Assembly: GCA_021234155.1 (NCBI GenBank)
Contig: JAJEKV010000012.1
Coordinates: 10,072,448-10,136,447 of the forward strand
DNA length: 64,000 nucleotides
Source of the DNA: Isoetes taiwanensis
Taxonomy: Eukaryota; Streptophyta; Lycopodiopsida; Isoetales; Isoetaceae
Direction: 5' to 3'
Position numbers and translations under genes: made by a program. The notes under the pieces are model-generated. The model was not told where the DNA came from and did no database searches. It saw nothing but the letters and a program-made list of their open reading frames with translations. Positions 1 through 8,599 of the stretch are shown one piece after another; position 1 is the stretch's first letter, and each line of letters starts with the position of its first letter.

Positions 1-1132
1 ATAGGGGCCCTGTTAATAAAATAAATATTAGTGTGTATGGCTTCTACACAAACTTGTGTTCTATGTCTTTTGACAACATCAAAGATCTTGCACATTCTAG
101 CACAATGTGATTATTTCTCTCAACAATCCAATTTTGTTGGTGTTCATAAGCAATTGCAGGCTCATGGATAATCCCAAATCCTTGCAGAAATTCTGTGAAC
201 ACTATCCCATTGAATTCTCCTCCTATGCAGTTCTAACTGCTTTAACAACTATTTGCTTGAAATTTTTTGAAATACATGAAGACATCTGATTTGTATGCAA
301 GGAAAAGTACCCAAGTCTTTCTAATTAAATTATCAATTTTGAGAAGAAAGAACATGTAACCTCCCAAGGATGTAACTTGAGCTGGTCCTCAAAGGTCATG
401 TGGACCAACTCCGATGCTGCCTTTTCTCGAGTTCCTTTGGTCTTATTATACGACTTCCTGCTCAATTTTCTCATTGCATATCCCTTACATATCCCTGGAG
501 GTTCTGTGATCTTTGATAGACCATCCACAAAATGCTTGGCTTTTATAACTTGTAAAATTAATAGCCAGCCTCTCATGCCAAATTTATTTCATGTTTGTGG
601 AGGTGGCATTAAGTACACAAGACTTTTGGCACCAATTCAATTTGTATAAGGCACCATATCATTCATCTTGAGCCAAAATGTTGTGACGTCTGTCCTTGAT
701 GATACACTTCTTATCGCCAAATATGGCAATTAATCTAGCATCATCCATTTTGGAAATGGAAATGAGATTAACTTCAAGAGTTTTATTTTGCCAATTGAAA
801 GCTCCAATGTCACTTTTCCTGTCTCTTTATGTTCCACATGCCTTTGCCTATTTTCACAGTTTGTTATCAAATCTTTGTTGCCAATTTTGTGGTCGCTGGC
901 ATCAGAGTCCAAGTACCAACAACCTTAGAGAGTTCTGCAACTAGTCCAAAGGACTCCATGTCCTTAGAGCTGCACCGTGCGTACTCCCTGACCCATAGAA
1001 ATGTCACAAATACGTTCATTGCATGCCAAATTCCACATGCAAAAATTAAATAATTTTTTATTGAGAAAATTGGCCATCATTAAAAGATTGAATTTGTTTT
1101 GTTCTTGTTGCTTTATCATAACGGCTCTAGCA
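1..1132 (-). pseudogene. Ty1/copia pol remnant (protease, GAG-pre-integrase, integrase)
   Basis: Read on the minus strand this is the decayed pol of a Ty1/copia retrotransposon. A protease-like segment near 925-735 reads WYLDSDASDH, where the family norm is DSGAS, so the active-site loop is altered. The segment at 576-325 resembles the GAG-pre-integrase/integrase junction (GICKGYAMRKLSRKSY, then a family-typical ELVH). The segment near 260-95 carries the integrase signature GGEFNGIVF and HQQNWIVERNNHI, where copia integrases have PQQNGVAER. Stop codons and frameshifts separate the pieces, so no functional protein is made. The element continues to the right past an inserted LINE as the gag remnant at 2290-3060. 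The 3' part of pol (reverse transcriptase and RNase H) would lie to the left of the window. Order and motifs fix the superfamily; lineage within copia is not determined. Confidence 0.8.
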
Positions 1133-1222
1133 ATAGAATAGAATAGAATAGAATAGAATAGAATAGAATAGAATAGAATAGAATAGAATAGAATAGAATA
1201 GAATAGAATAGAATAGAATAGA
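1133..1222. repeat. (GAATA)n microsatellite, LINE tail
   Basis: About 17 uninterrupted copies of GAATA. They sit exactly at the 3' end of the minus-strand LINE fragment that follows, so on the LINE's own strand the tail is (TATTC)n. A simple-repeat tail instead of poly(A) is known for several LINE clades. Overlapping ORFs reading FYSILFYSI are artefacts of this repeat. Confidence 0.95.
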
Positions 1223-2290
1223 GCTTTTATCGTCCACGGAGACCAATGGCCTATGGGATCCAAACAGGAGGCGCAGCAAGCATATTACTATCCGGGATAA
1301 AAAACCCCCTCCCCGCCCATAAAGGGTTGTTTGGGGGAAAAACCGTGACAGGAATAGGTTTGCTGTCAAACCGTACAAATACAAATACAAATATAGACAG
1401 AAATATGTACATGTATCAGGTAAGTGCCCGAGGGCCGAGCTGATCTCGGCGATCCATGACCTCTTGAATGTATGAGCCCAACCTCCGTACCGAGCTCGTG
1501 CTTAGCATCTCATGCAGGGGGCTCCAACCTGGCAGCGTTGACAAAGCCTCTCCTGACACAGCTCCCCAACCCATCTCCCTGTCTCAATCCAGGGATGGTA
1601 TGCACATGTGCAGATAGAGGCAATGGATCTGTGCTTTTTCATGGATAGATGAGTGCGCATGTAGCATTGCGGGCCCGCTCCAACACAGGATTGATGTGGC
1701 ATTATAGTGTGTCGTCTTGACCTGTTCAAGGGTGCTGGCATTCCATAGCTTACTGAGGAAGCATGCGTCAAGGTATTGTCTGAGGCTGTGGCGATTTGCC
1801 TCCGTTTGCACTTGGATGCACCGGTAGTCCTGTACATTCCATCTGGCCAGCCATTGAGCTCTCTTTTTCCCCCAGCAGGATTTTAGGCGTTGAGGCCCCA
1901 TTGCCACAGTGTAAGAGAGGTTAGGGAGATGAGTATCGTCCATGTTGACCACCTTCTAGAAGTAGACGATGTGTGTGTCTAGGGTCCCCCTTTGAAGAGG
2001 CAAGTAACCTGTTTCCTGCAGCAGTATCTGGTATAGGACTGTGGACTTCACCCCCAGGGCCCGCGCCAAGAAAGCTTTCTGGACATGCTCCAAGTCATTC
2101 CAAGTGGCGAGGAAAATCATCGGGCCCCAGACCTCGACCCCGTACAAAAGCACAGGTTCTACTATCACCTTGAATAGGTGCGATTGGTGGGCCCATCATA
2201 CAGCTCTGTCTTGTGGCTATTGTTCTCCATTGCATAGAGTGCCTTCCAACCTGCTGTGGCTCGCAGCCGGATGGAATCATTGCTGGAGCT
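1133..2290 (-). mobile_element. 5'-truncated LINE inserted in the copia element
   Basis: Minus-strand non-LTR retrotransposon fragment. Its 3' UTR lies at 1223-1350 and ends with a sequence (TGGTCTCCGTGGACGATAAA, read on minus) shared with the LINE ends at 8539 and 3950. The C-terminal part of a LINE reverse transcriptase is visible at 2168-1956: LYGVEVWGPMIF, then WNDLEHVQKAFLARALGVK and LLQETGYLPLQRG, which is the usual post-RT thumb region of plant L1-like elements. The match to the LINE at 8515-13200 extends to about 2280 (shared AAGGC..TTCC..CCTG stretch). Copia sequence resumes on both sides, so this LINE inserted into the older copia copy. The RT catalytic core, endonuclease and ORF1 are missing (5' truncation). 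Confidence 0.8.
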
Positions 2291-3060
2291 GCCATCTGAA
2301 TCAGATGTTCCACTTGCTTTAGAAGCTCTATGTCCATGTGCATGATGCTTTTTCTTTCTAGCATTAGCTCTTTCAGACCTTTGACTTTCATACCTCGTTT
2401 ATCTGGCTCACGACAGTCCTGTGCAAGATATCCATGCTTGTTACAATAACATTCTCTGGTCTCAATCCTTTGTTGCCTTCCAATAAGTGCATACCTTTTT
2501 TATTGCATGCCTATCATTTTGACTTCTTCCTCAAAAATTTGTTGGCATGCTTACTCTAGCTCCACGTGCTTTGAAGATCCAATCAAGTTCTTCGCACTAT
2601 TGTAAGAAATGGGTAAGCCCAACAAAAGTGCTCCCACAATCAAATCATTGTCTAATTCTTTCTCCATGCATTGCAGTTGCAGAGCAACTGCTTTAACCTT
2701 GGAGATATATTCTTCAGTTGAGTTGCAATCCTTCAATTTTGTTGTGAAGATTACAGAATATAGATTGGTCTGCTGGGAAAAGTGCTTCTTTCGGTACATG
2801 ATGCTCAATTGCTCCCATGTATCCTTTGCACTACTAGCCGCTCTACCTGAGCGATAAGATTATCATCTAGGTATTTCATGGTTTTATTCCTGGCCTTTCG
2901 GTTCCTCTGCATCCATTTGAGTAGAGCTTGCTTCTCCATCTCACTCCCTTTGAGACATGCACCTGCCGTAGAGGACACTCCCTTCACTACTTAGACAGCC
3001 GTGATTGCTTGCGAGGTAGAAGTCTGAAATGTTACTTGGTTTTGGCTCATCTCTTGACAC
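2290..3060 (-). pseudogene. Ty1/copia gag remnant
   Basis: Minus-strand continuation of the copia element. From the 5' side it shows an N-terminal MSQNQVTFQ stretch near 3055, an in-frame stop, then EKQALLKWMQRNRKARNKTM (2805-2930). After that comes the typical copia gag segment (2808-2551): a TKLKDCNSTEEYISKVKAVA stretch and DDLIVGALLLGLPISYN-like sequence (here DNDLIVGALLLGLP). A zinc knuckle near 2460-2400 reads ECYCNKHGYLAQDC; by alignment to CX2CX4HX4C the first Cys is Glu and the His is Tyr, so it is degenerate. The element is inactive. The 5' LTR should lie to the right (3060-3950), but I could not define its ends. Confidence 0.75.
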
Positions 3061-3949
3061 GAGATGCCATAAACGTTTTTCTGCCAGCTTCCCACAAACC
3101 TTAATGAACCAGTAAGGCATTTCTGCGAGTAAGCTTTTCGATATTGCCCGTCTTCATTTGCAGCTTCTCACTTCAAAGGGATCGTGATACTTTGATTACA
3201 TAATGATACATGAAAATTGGGCTGAGAAACTTTGCATTATGTAATCATATTTCTTATATATGGAGAGAGGATGTCTAGAATATCAACCAAGTGCCAGCAT
3301 ATCGCTTGCCTTGGCAAACTCCTAGACTTAAGGAGAAACAAAAGGAAATACGACTAACATAATTGACTATTGCCATATCTTGTTAGGTTAAAATCAAATT
3401 CTAGAAAGTTTAAGCTAATAACATCCCAGGACTTTATCCTTTCTTATCCTCTTCGTTAGTTCATGTCCTTTGACATCACGGTCATCCTTTTTGCGTGTAT
3501 AGCATATAAGTTTGCCTCCTCGAACAAGTGGCTGAGTTCAGCTTCTGTTGCTTCCTGGAGGCTCACGCCATCATCGGTATCACTCTGTAATTTGTCTTAA
3601 AATCTTGTGTCATCTCCCAAAGTAGCCTCTTGAAGGATGCTCTTTGAATTTGAAGGTTGGTGCACTCTTGGAAGTGTCGGATCTTCTAAAAACCTGACTA
3701 TGTCTCGAGTCATATGGAAAATAGGCTTCCATACCTTGCGATGGATTAGTTATGATAATAGCTTGGCCTTGCCGCATGCTAGGTGCGGCCTATATCAATG
3801 GGTACAAGTCTACTAACATGACTTGTATGGTGATGTAGCTGTAGAATATACGTATTTATATCCTATATTCCAGGGGAACGCCACACATACCACATGGCAG
3901 CATCCCATAGGGACAGAGATCGGTCCCGTAAATGTCCCAAGAGAATAAA
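3061..3949. other. no gene recognised; possible copia 5' flank/LTR
   Basis: AT-rich sequence with no convincing ORF. By position it should contain the untranslated leader and 5' LTR of the copia element on its left, but I see no TG...CA pair or primer-binding site that I can defend. Confidence 0.4.
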
Positions 3950-4070
3950 TTCTTATGTCCATGGAGACTAATCGACCATAGGACCCCTACAATGGAGTTA
4001 GTACAACCATTAATACTAGGATTAAAAGACCCTTACCCAGGGAGGATTTCATGAAAAGAATTTTAGTTTA
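3950..4070 (-). mobile_element. LINE 3' end fragment
   Basis: On the minus strand this reads a run of the form CCTGGGTAAGGGTCTTTTAA, then CCTATGGTCGATTAGTCTCC followed by ATGGACATAAG. That is the same 3' terminal module as the LINEs ending at 1223 and 8539 (CCTATAGG-like box, GTCTCCGTGGAC box). No coding part is attached, so this is a heavily truncated third family member. Its right boundary is approximate. Confidence 0.6.
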
Positions 4071-4962
4071 GCAGTTTCTTGTGGCTTCAAATGTATTGTC
4101 AACTCCTAAAATATCATCTTTGACCTGAGCAAGAATTGGTATGCATCGATTTTTTGTTTGAGATTCTGTTGGTTGTCTGGTATTTGACCTTCTTCGTTTA
4201 AGGTCATAAGGCTCTTCTTGAGCATGTCATCATGTTTAAGGCAAAAAAATGTGTTCAAGATTTAATATGCCCTGGAGGAGTTAAACATTATCAAATGCGA
4301 TATGAGACATATGCCCTCTACTCCCTTTGTTGTACGAGTCTATATCTAAATTGTTGTCCAAGATGGAGTCAATTGATTCGTAGAGGATGGCTAAGTGATC
4401 TTCTGTTTCTTATCCTTTTTTACCTTGAAGACTTTTTGTTATTTAAAGGAATGGAATCTTGGTGTAGAAGGTCATTTCCTAGGGGTATGGTTGCTTTTCA
4501 GAAGTCTCAATTCATTGTCTCTTGATTTGGATTAGGTTGCCTTCTCTTGGAGCAGAACCGACTTCAACTGGTCAAGGTCAGGTCCGGCGAATTCCCATAA
4601 GTGATCGGACCTGGATAGGGGTAGCCGACCGGAAGTTCCAAAAATCCCATCTGCGTTCTGAAACAGTTTCCGGTGGGAACAATTTGACTCAGAGTTGAGC
4701 TTCAAAATTTGGAGTCGGGTCAGTCTCCATCAGTGTTGGGCAAAGTCCGGAGAACACTATAAACCAACCGATTAAAATCACAAATTTTTCAATTCGGTTA
4801 GTGTATCGTAGGAATTTTTCCCTCAATTTTTCTTAAGGTTTTCTATTAAGACAACAGAAATTGTTGGCACTAAACATAAGATATCCGATTGGTCAACATA
4901 ACCATAGGCAATTTTTCGATGGGACCTAAAAAGTTTCCCCTAGTCTCCATAGGAACGTACCC
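4071..4962. other. intergenic, no gene recognised
   Basis: No ORF with recognisable similarity. The stretch 4540-4760 is locally GC-richer, with GGTCCGG/CCGACC boxes, but I could not assign it. Confidence 0.4.
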
Positions 4963-4965
4963 TTA

Positions 4966-4981
4966 GGGTGTGTTCCCATTA
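4966..4981 (+). repeat. left terminal inverted repeat
   Basis: Sixteen bases, inverted relative to 6428-6443 with two mismatches and preceded by the TTA duplication. Confidence 0.8.
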
Positions 4982-5656
4982 GGCCAAAAAGGGCCGGTAA
5001 CTGTGCCAACTGGCAAGTTACAGGTCTGGTTCGTCCATTCCCGTTACATTCACCGGCACGAAATTTTGCTGACATGGCAAGGGCCTGGAGTTCGAGTTCG
5101 GATGAATTGCGGAGCTTCTGAATTAAACAAACCGTCCCCTTGCTTTGTCAGGTAGCAGAAACACGTCATCATTCTTGTTAGGATTTGGGATGGCACTCCT
5201 CCACGAATTTGGCGCCAATAGAGAATGTATTTGGAGGCAGCAAATTTCTTCAAAGCAGCATTCGGTAACCTTTCTTGTTGCTCTTATCATGAGAGGCAAC
5301 AGTCGAAACATCAATTTTGCTACGCAAATGCATGGTTTCAGTTCTTTTTCTGTAAACCAGGTAAGATTTGCATTCTAGGTTATGCTTCCTTCTTATGTTT
5401 TGAGTTGCTTGATGTATCTTAGAGCTTGAAGTAGAATAGACAAAGCTAGTGGAAGTGAAATAAAAGTCTGGTATATTTTTATATAAATCCTGATCTACAT
5501 TTACATCTACATTTACAGGGATCCTTTACTGAGCTATTACATGATTGTGAAGAGGATGTTGTGTTAGAAACTCAAGGCTTGGATACATCAACTCATGGGT
5601 AACCTGGTACACAGGATGCAACATCCTTGCCTCAGGGGCAGCGTGCTCCTCAAGCC

Positions 5657-5980
5657 ATGGAACCAAGGCATTATGCCACGACGCATTGGACAGCACATGA
5701 ACTGATGGTGCTTCAAGCTGCAAAGAAGCAAGATGAGGAGAGACGCTTATTTGGTGGCACAAGAGAGAAACACAAACGAAAAGATGTGAGATGGTCAGAA
5801 ATAGAGGACTTTTGTTGGCAGCATGATGTGCGGAGGTCTGCCAAAGCATGTTTAGTAAAGTGGGAGACATTGACACAGGATTTCAAAAAAATTCATGATT
5901 ACATGAAGGAGATTCCAAGTGGACGTGATGGCTACTGGCAGATGACCTCTTCTGAACGTAAGGATGTTGGATTACCATAA
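5657..5980 (+). CDS. Myb/SANT-like (trihelix-type) DNA-binding protein of the Harbinger element
   Basis: The first ATG of the open frame is at 5657 (MEPRHYATTHW). The 107 residues are almost entirely one Myb/SANT-like domain: THWTAHELMVLQAAKKQDEE (helix 1 with its Trp), VRWSEIEDFCWQHDVRRSAK (helix 2 region) and ACLVKWETLTQDFKKIHDYM (helix 3, Lys-Trp-Glu). It ends with SGRDGYWQMTSSER, the trihelix-type tail. In autonomous Harbinger elements such a protein helps transposase enter the nucleus and bind the ends. Its position between Harbinger TIRs supports that origin rather than a host trihelix factor. The C-terminus stops early after DVGLP, and family proteins are usually longer, so it may be truncated or spliced onward. 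Confidence 0.65.
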   Translation: MEPRHYATTHWTAHELMVLQAAKKQDEERRLFGGTREKHKRKDVRWSEIEDFCWQHDVRRSAKACLVKWETLTQDFKKIHDYMKEIPSGRDGYWQMTSSERKDVGLP

Positions 5981-6201
5981 CTAATTCCGGTCAAGGTTCC
6001 TCTGGGCAATGTAAAATCAGAGTTAAGTATTGAAAACAATAAAATTCTGGACACGGTTTGAGCTTGGCTTCTTTCAAGGGAGGCTTGATGAATATCTGTC
6101 TCAGCATCTTCTAAAATGGCATTCAATCTTTCTAAATTATCCAGTGCAATTGTCAAAGCTTGCATGATAAGCATAAGAAGAAGAACCTGTTGTTGATCCA
6201 T
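5932..6201 (-). pseudogene. Harbinger transposase N-terminal stub (tentative)
   Basis: Minus-strand ORF convergent with the Myb-like gene. From ATG at 6201 it reads MDQQQVLLLMLIMQALTIAL, a leucine-rich helical start that resembles the N-termini of some plant Harbinger transposases, and stops at 5932 without any DDE segment. The frame is open further upstream to 6441, so the true start is uncertain. Assignment rests mainly on position inside the element. Confidence 0.35.
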
Positions 6202-6427
6202 CGAAACAGTATGAGGAGGATCTTGCTTGCAAAATGTTTCACGAATCCTTGCAGAACGTTGTACGAATTTCAGATGAACAGAGAGGGATTTCCTTCGATT
6301 TCGATGGAGAAGATTGCCATGAACATGGCTGACGTGGAGACGGTCTAATGGGAATAGAACGTTGGAAAACGGTAAAAGGGACCGGCAAAAATCTGACGTG
6401 GCAAACTCAGAAATACAGGTCCGGCAG

Positions 6428-6443
6428 TAATGGGAATGCACCC
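6428..6443 (-). repeat. right terminal inverted repeat
   Basis: Inverted partner of 4966-4981; followed directly by TTA at 6444-6446. Confidence 0.8.
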
Positions 6444-6497
6444 TTAGGTTCTTCGGCCGGTGTTCCCATGTGTAGGCCTAATATCTCTCACCTAGTG

Positions 6498-6505
6498 TAT
6501 ATATC
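6498..6505 (+). promoter_or_regulatory. candidate TATA box for the 6585 gene
   Basis: TATATATC about 80 bp upstream of the ATG at 6585, a normal plant distance if the 5' UTR is about 50 nt. It lies just outside the Harbinger right end. Confidence 0.4.
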
Positions 6506-6584
6506 CCAAACTGAGAAAGAAAAATACGAGGCTTACACGTGGCTCCGAAAGAAATGAAGTTGGTTCGAAAGGCGATGTTTGGAG

Positions 6585-7736
6585 ATGGCGATCCTTGGGA
6601 GCCAAACAATGCCGAAGAAGAAGCCCCATGCCGGAGTAGAAGCCCAGGACTGGAATACAAGCATAAGGGTCGTCACTCCCAACAACGTGGCAGCTAGAAT
6701 TAGTCTGGATGATGAACACGAAGATGGAGCTGATCGCAATCACCATGGCAAACGATCCCCTGCGAAGCTTAAATACAAACCGGTAAGCTCTACCCCTGCA
6801 GAATCTTGTTGTCGATATGGCACCCCTTTGCCTGAGAAAAAACCTGCTACCCCTTTTCCGGATAGAAGACCTAAAACCCATTTGCTAGATAAAAGGCCTC
6901 AAAGCGCTGGCGGTTTTGAAACAGGTGATATTAAGTACGTTTCTAATAGTTATCCTGGTAGGCCCGCCATACACAATTATTACAGCGAAGATTTTTCTTC
7001 AGGAAGAGTGTCCCCTGTTAAGAAGATTGTTTTACAGGGCAGTGGAGATAATTTTCCTCACAGAATGAGGAGGCAACATAACGAGCATAATCCACATAGC
7101 CAGGATGAGGAAGATTATTCCAGGCAACAGAATCAACAGCTCCAGCAACATAATCAGCATAGTCATGATGAAGAACATGATGCTAGGGTTTTGGTTCCTC
7201 ATGCCTCTTCTAAGAAAGACAAGGTTTTTTTGGAGTTTAAAAAACCAGGGGAGGATGAGTGGAAACAGGTAGGGTACCATGAACAGGCCCCTTGGCCTCT
7301 CAATAAGTTAAACCCCGACGAAGAATTGACACTAAGATTGAGGCCTGCAGAAGAAGCTCGCCCTTTGACAGACCATGATTTTGAGAAGGTACAAAAGATG
7401 GTTGATGCTACAATTGACAGTAAACTTGGTGAGATTGTTAATGATGGTATAGAAAAATTGATTCAACCTATTTTGGAAGCCAGGTTGCATGACATGGAGG
7501 AAAGATTGAATTCTAAGGTTGATGGTATTCAAGATAGGATTCAAAAGAGAGTGGACAAGGAATACGATGGCAAGATTTATAGAAGTGTGCAAAATGCCAT
7601 AGAGTCTAAGTTGCTCATTGATCTGCAATCTGATAAAATTCAAAAGGCTGTGGAGGCTGCAGTGAATACCAGGATGAGAGAGACCCTGGAGAATATTTCC
7701 AAGGATTTGCAGCATTGGAAGCTCAAATATAAGTGA
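6585..7736 (+). CDS. orphan protein with C-terminal coiled coil, 383 aa
   Basis: Longest intact single-exon frame in the first half of the window. The first ATG in frame is 6585 (MAILGSQTMPKKK); an in-frame stop lies at 6555. I do not recognise the family. Residues 1-110 are basic and proline-rich with repeated Lys-Arg-Pro phrases (PEKKPATPFPDRRPKTH, DKRPQS). Residues about 160-205 are rich in Gln, His and Asp/Glu (QQNQQLQQHNQHSHDEEHD). Residues about 215-255 look folded (VFLEFKKPGEDEWKQVGYHE, then LNPDEELTLRLRP). Residues 265-383 form a long charged helix with heptad character (FEKVQKMVDATIDSKLGEIV, later MEERLNSKVDGIQDRIQKRV). No signal peptide or membrane segment is seen. Codon use looks normal and the frame is unbroken, unlike the transposon debris around it, so I regard it as a real gene. 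Confidence 0.65.
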   Translation: MAILGSQTMPKKKPHAGVEAQDWNTSIRVVTPNNVAARISLDDEHEDGADRNHHGKRSPAKLKYKPVSSTPAESCCRYGTPLPEKKPATPFPDRRPKTHLLDKRPQSAGGFETGDIKYVSNSYPGRPAIHNYYSEDFSSGRVSPVKKIVLQGSGDNFPHRMRRQHNEHNPHSQDEEDYSRQQNQQLQQHNQHSHDEEHDARVLVPHASSKKDKVFLEFKKPGEDEWKQVGYHEQAPWPLNKLNPDEELTLRLRPAEEARPLTDHDFEKVQKMVDATIDSKLGEIVNDGIEKLIQPILEARLHDMEERLNSKVDGIQDRIQKRVDKEYDGKIYRSVQNAIESKLLIDLQSDKIQKAVEAAVNTRMRETLENISKDLQHWKLKYK

Positions 7737-8514
7737 CCGATCTGCTCAAACCGGATTTCTCTGTAGTTCTTTCCCTCAGGTGTTTTAACATCCCCTTATA
7801 TTTCTTGATTAAGTCAATAATTGTGTGTATTTTATGTTATATTGTTCCACTTAAAGGCTTTGTGAAAAGATTTAATTCTGGTTTTATGTAGTAATTGAGT
7901 CCACAGCTATAAGCACACTCTTACAAAAATCATTGCATTGACTTTTTTTCTTGTTTCTGATAGGCCAGCTAGATTGGGAGTACGATATGTGACAAAGATG
8001 CAGCGTTTGTAAGGCCATGCATGTATAGGCACGTTGGACTCAAAACATTTTTGGAAAAATGGTTGAAAAAATCGGAAGGCCATTGCCCCCATTTTTTGTA
8101 TTCATACCTTGTATATCCTATGTTCCTGTATCTCAACTCACCAAGTGAAGGAAAACAAATGTATTTGTACACTAGCACTTTGTCCACTTGCACCTTAGTT
8201 GTGCATAATGTCAATTTTCCAGCATCTCAATTTTCCAGCATCTCAACTTTATCATCTGTGTTGTAATATTTGTAAACTTCCAGCCATCAAAATGAGGACA
8301 TGAGGGGTTCGAGTATCTACTCTGCAATTCCTAGCCATGATGGCAACCATTATGAAGAGTCAACCTGCAATCCTAAATGCAATGAATGCAAAGTGCATCA
8401 ATGATTGCCATGGTTGCAAATGCCTTTCCATGCATGCATAATGAGAAATTTGCATGCTAAAATTTCAGCACGGAATAAGGATACAACCAAAACGGGGAAT
8501 GATATAACCAACAC
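7737..8514. other. 3' flank of the orphan gene, no further gene
   Basis: AT-rich, T-rich directly after the stop codon, consistent with a 3' UTR. A 13-bp phrase (CATCTCAATTTTCC and its neighbour) is tandemly duplicated at 8218-8246. Nothing else recognised. Confidence 0.4.
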
Positions 8515-8538
8515 AAGGAAGGAAGGAAGGAAGGAAGT
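8515..8538. repeat. (GGAA)n microsatellite, LINE tail
   Basis: About six GGAA units at the 3' end of the minus-strand LINE; on the LINE strand the tail is (TTCC)n. Confidence 0.9.
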
Positions 8539-8599
8539 TTATTTTAACGTCCACGGAGGCCAGAGGCCTATGAGACGGTACATGCAGAGAACAGGCAAA

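Larger units (their letters stand above)
4966..6443 (+). mobile_element. PIF/Harbinger-type DNA transposon, internally deleted
   Basis: The ends are inverted repeats: the left end begins GGGTGTGTTCCCATTA and the right end, reverse-complemented, begins GGGTGCATTCCCATTA (14 of 16 identical). Both ends are flanked by TTA (4963-4965 and 6444-6446), the 3-bp target duplication typical of PIF/Harbinger. Inside are a plus-strand Myb/SANT-like ORF and a convergent minus-strand ORF resembling a transposase N-terminus. Harbinger elements classically encode exactly these two proteins. The catalytic DDE domain is absent from the 1478 bp, so the element is non-autonomous. The right end lies about 140 bp upstream of the start codon of the gene at 6585. 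Confidence 0.8.

Noticed and set aside
964-1390. ORFs reading FYSILFYSI
   Set aside because: Translation of the (GAATA)n tail.
6492-6881. Minus-strand ORFs of 129 and 68 codons
   Set aside because: Antisense shadows of the 6585-7736 gene, with no independent support.
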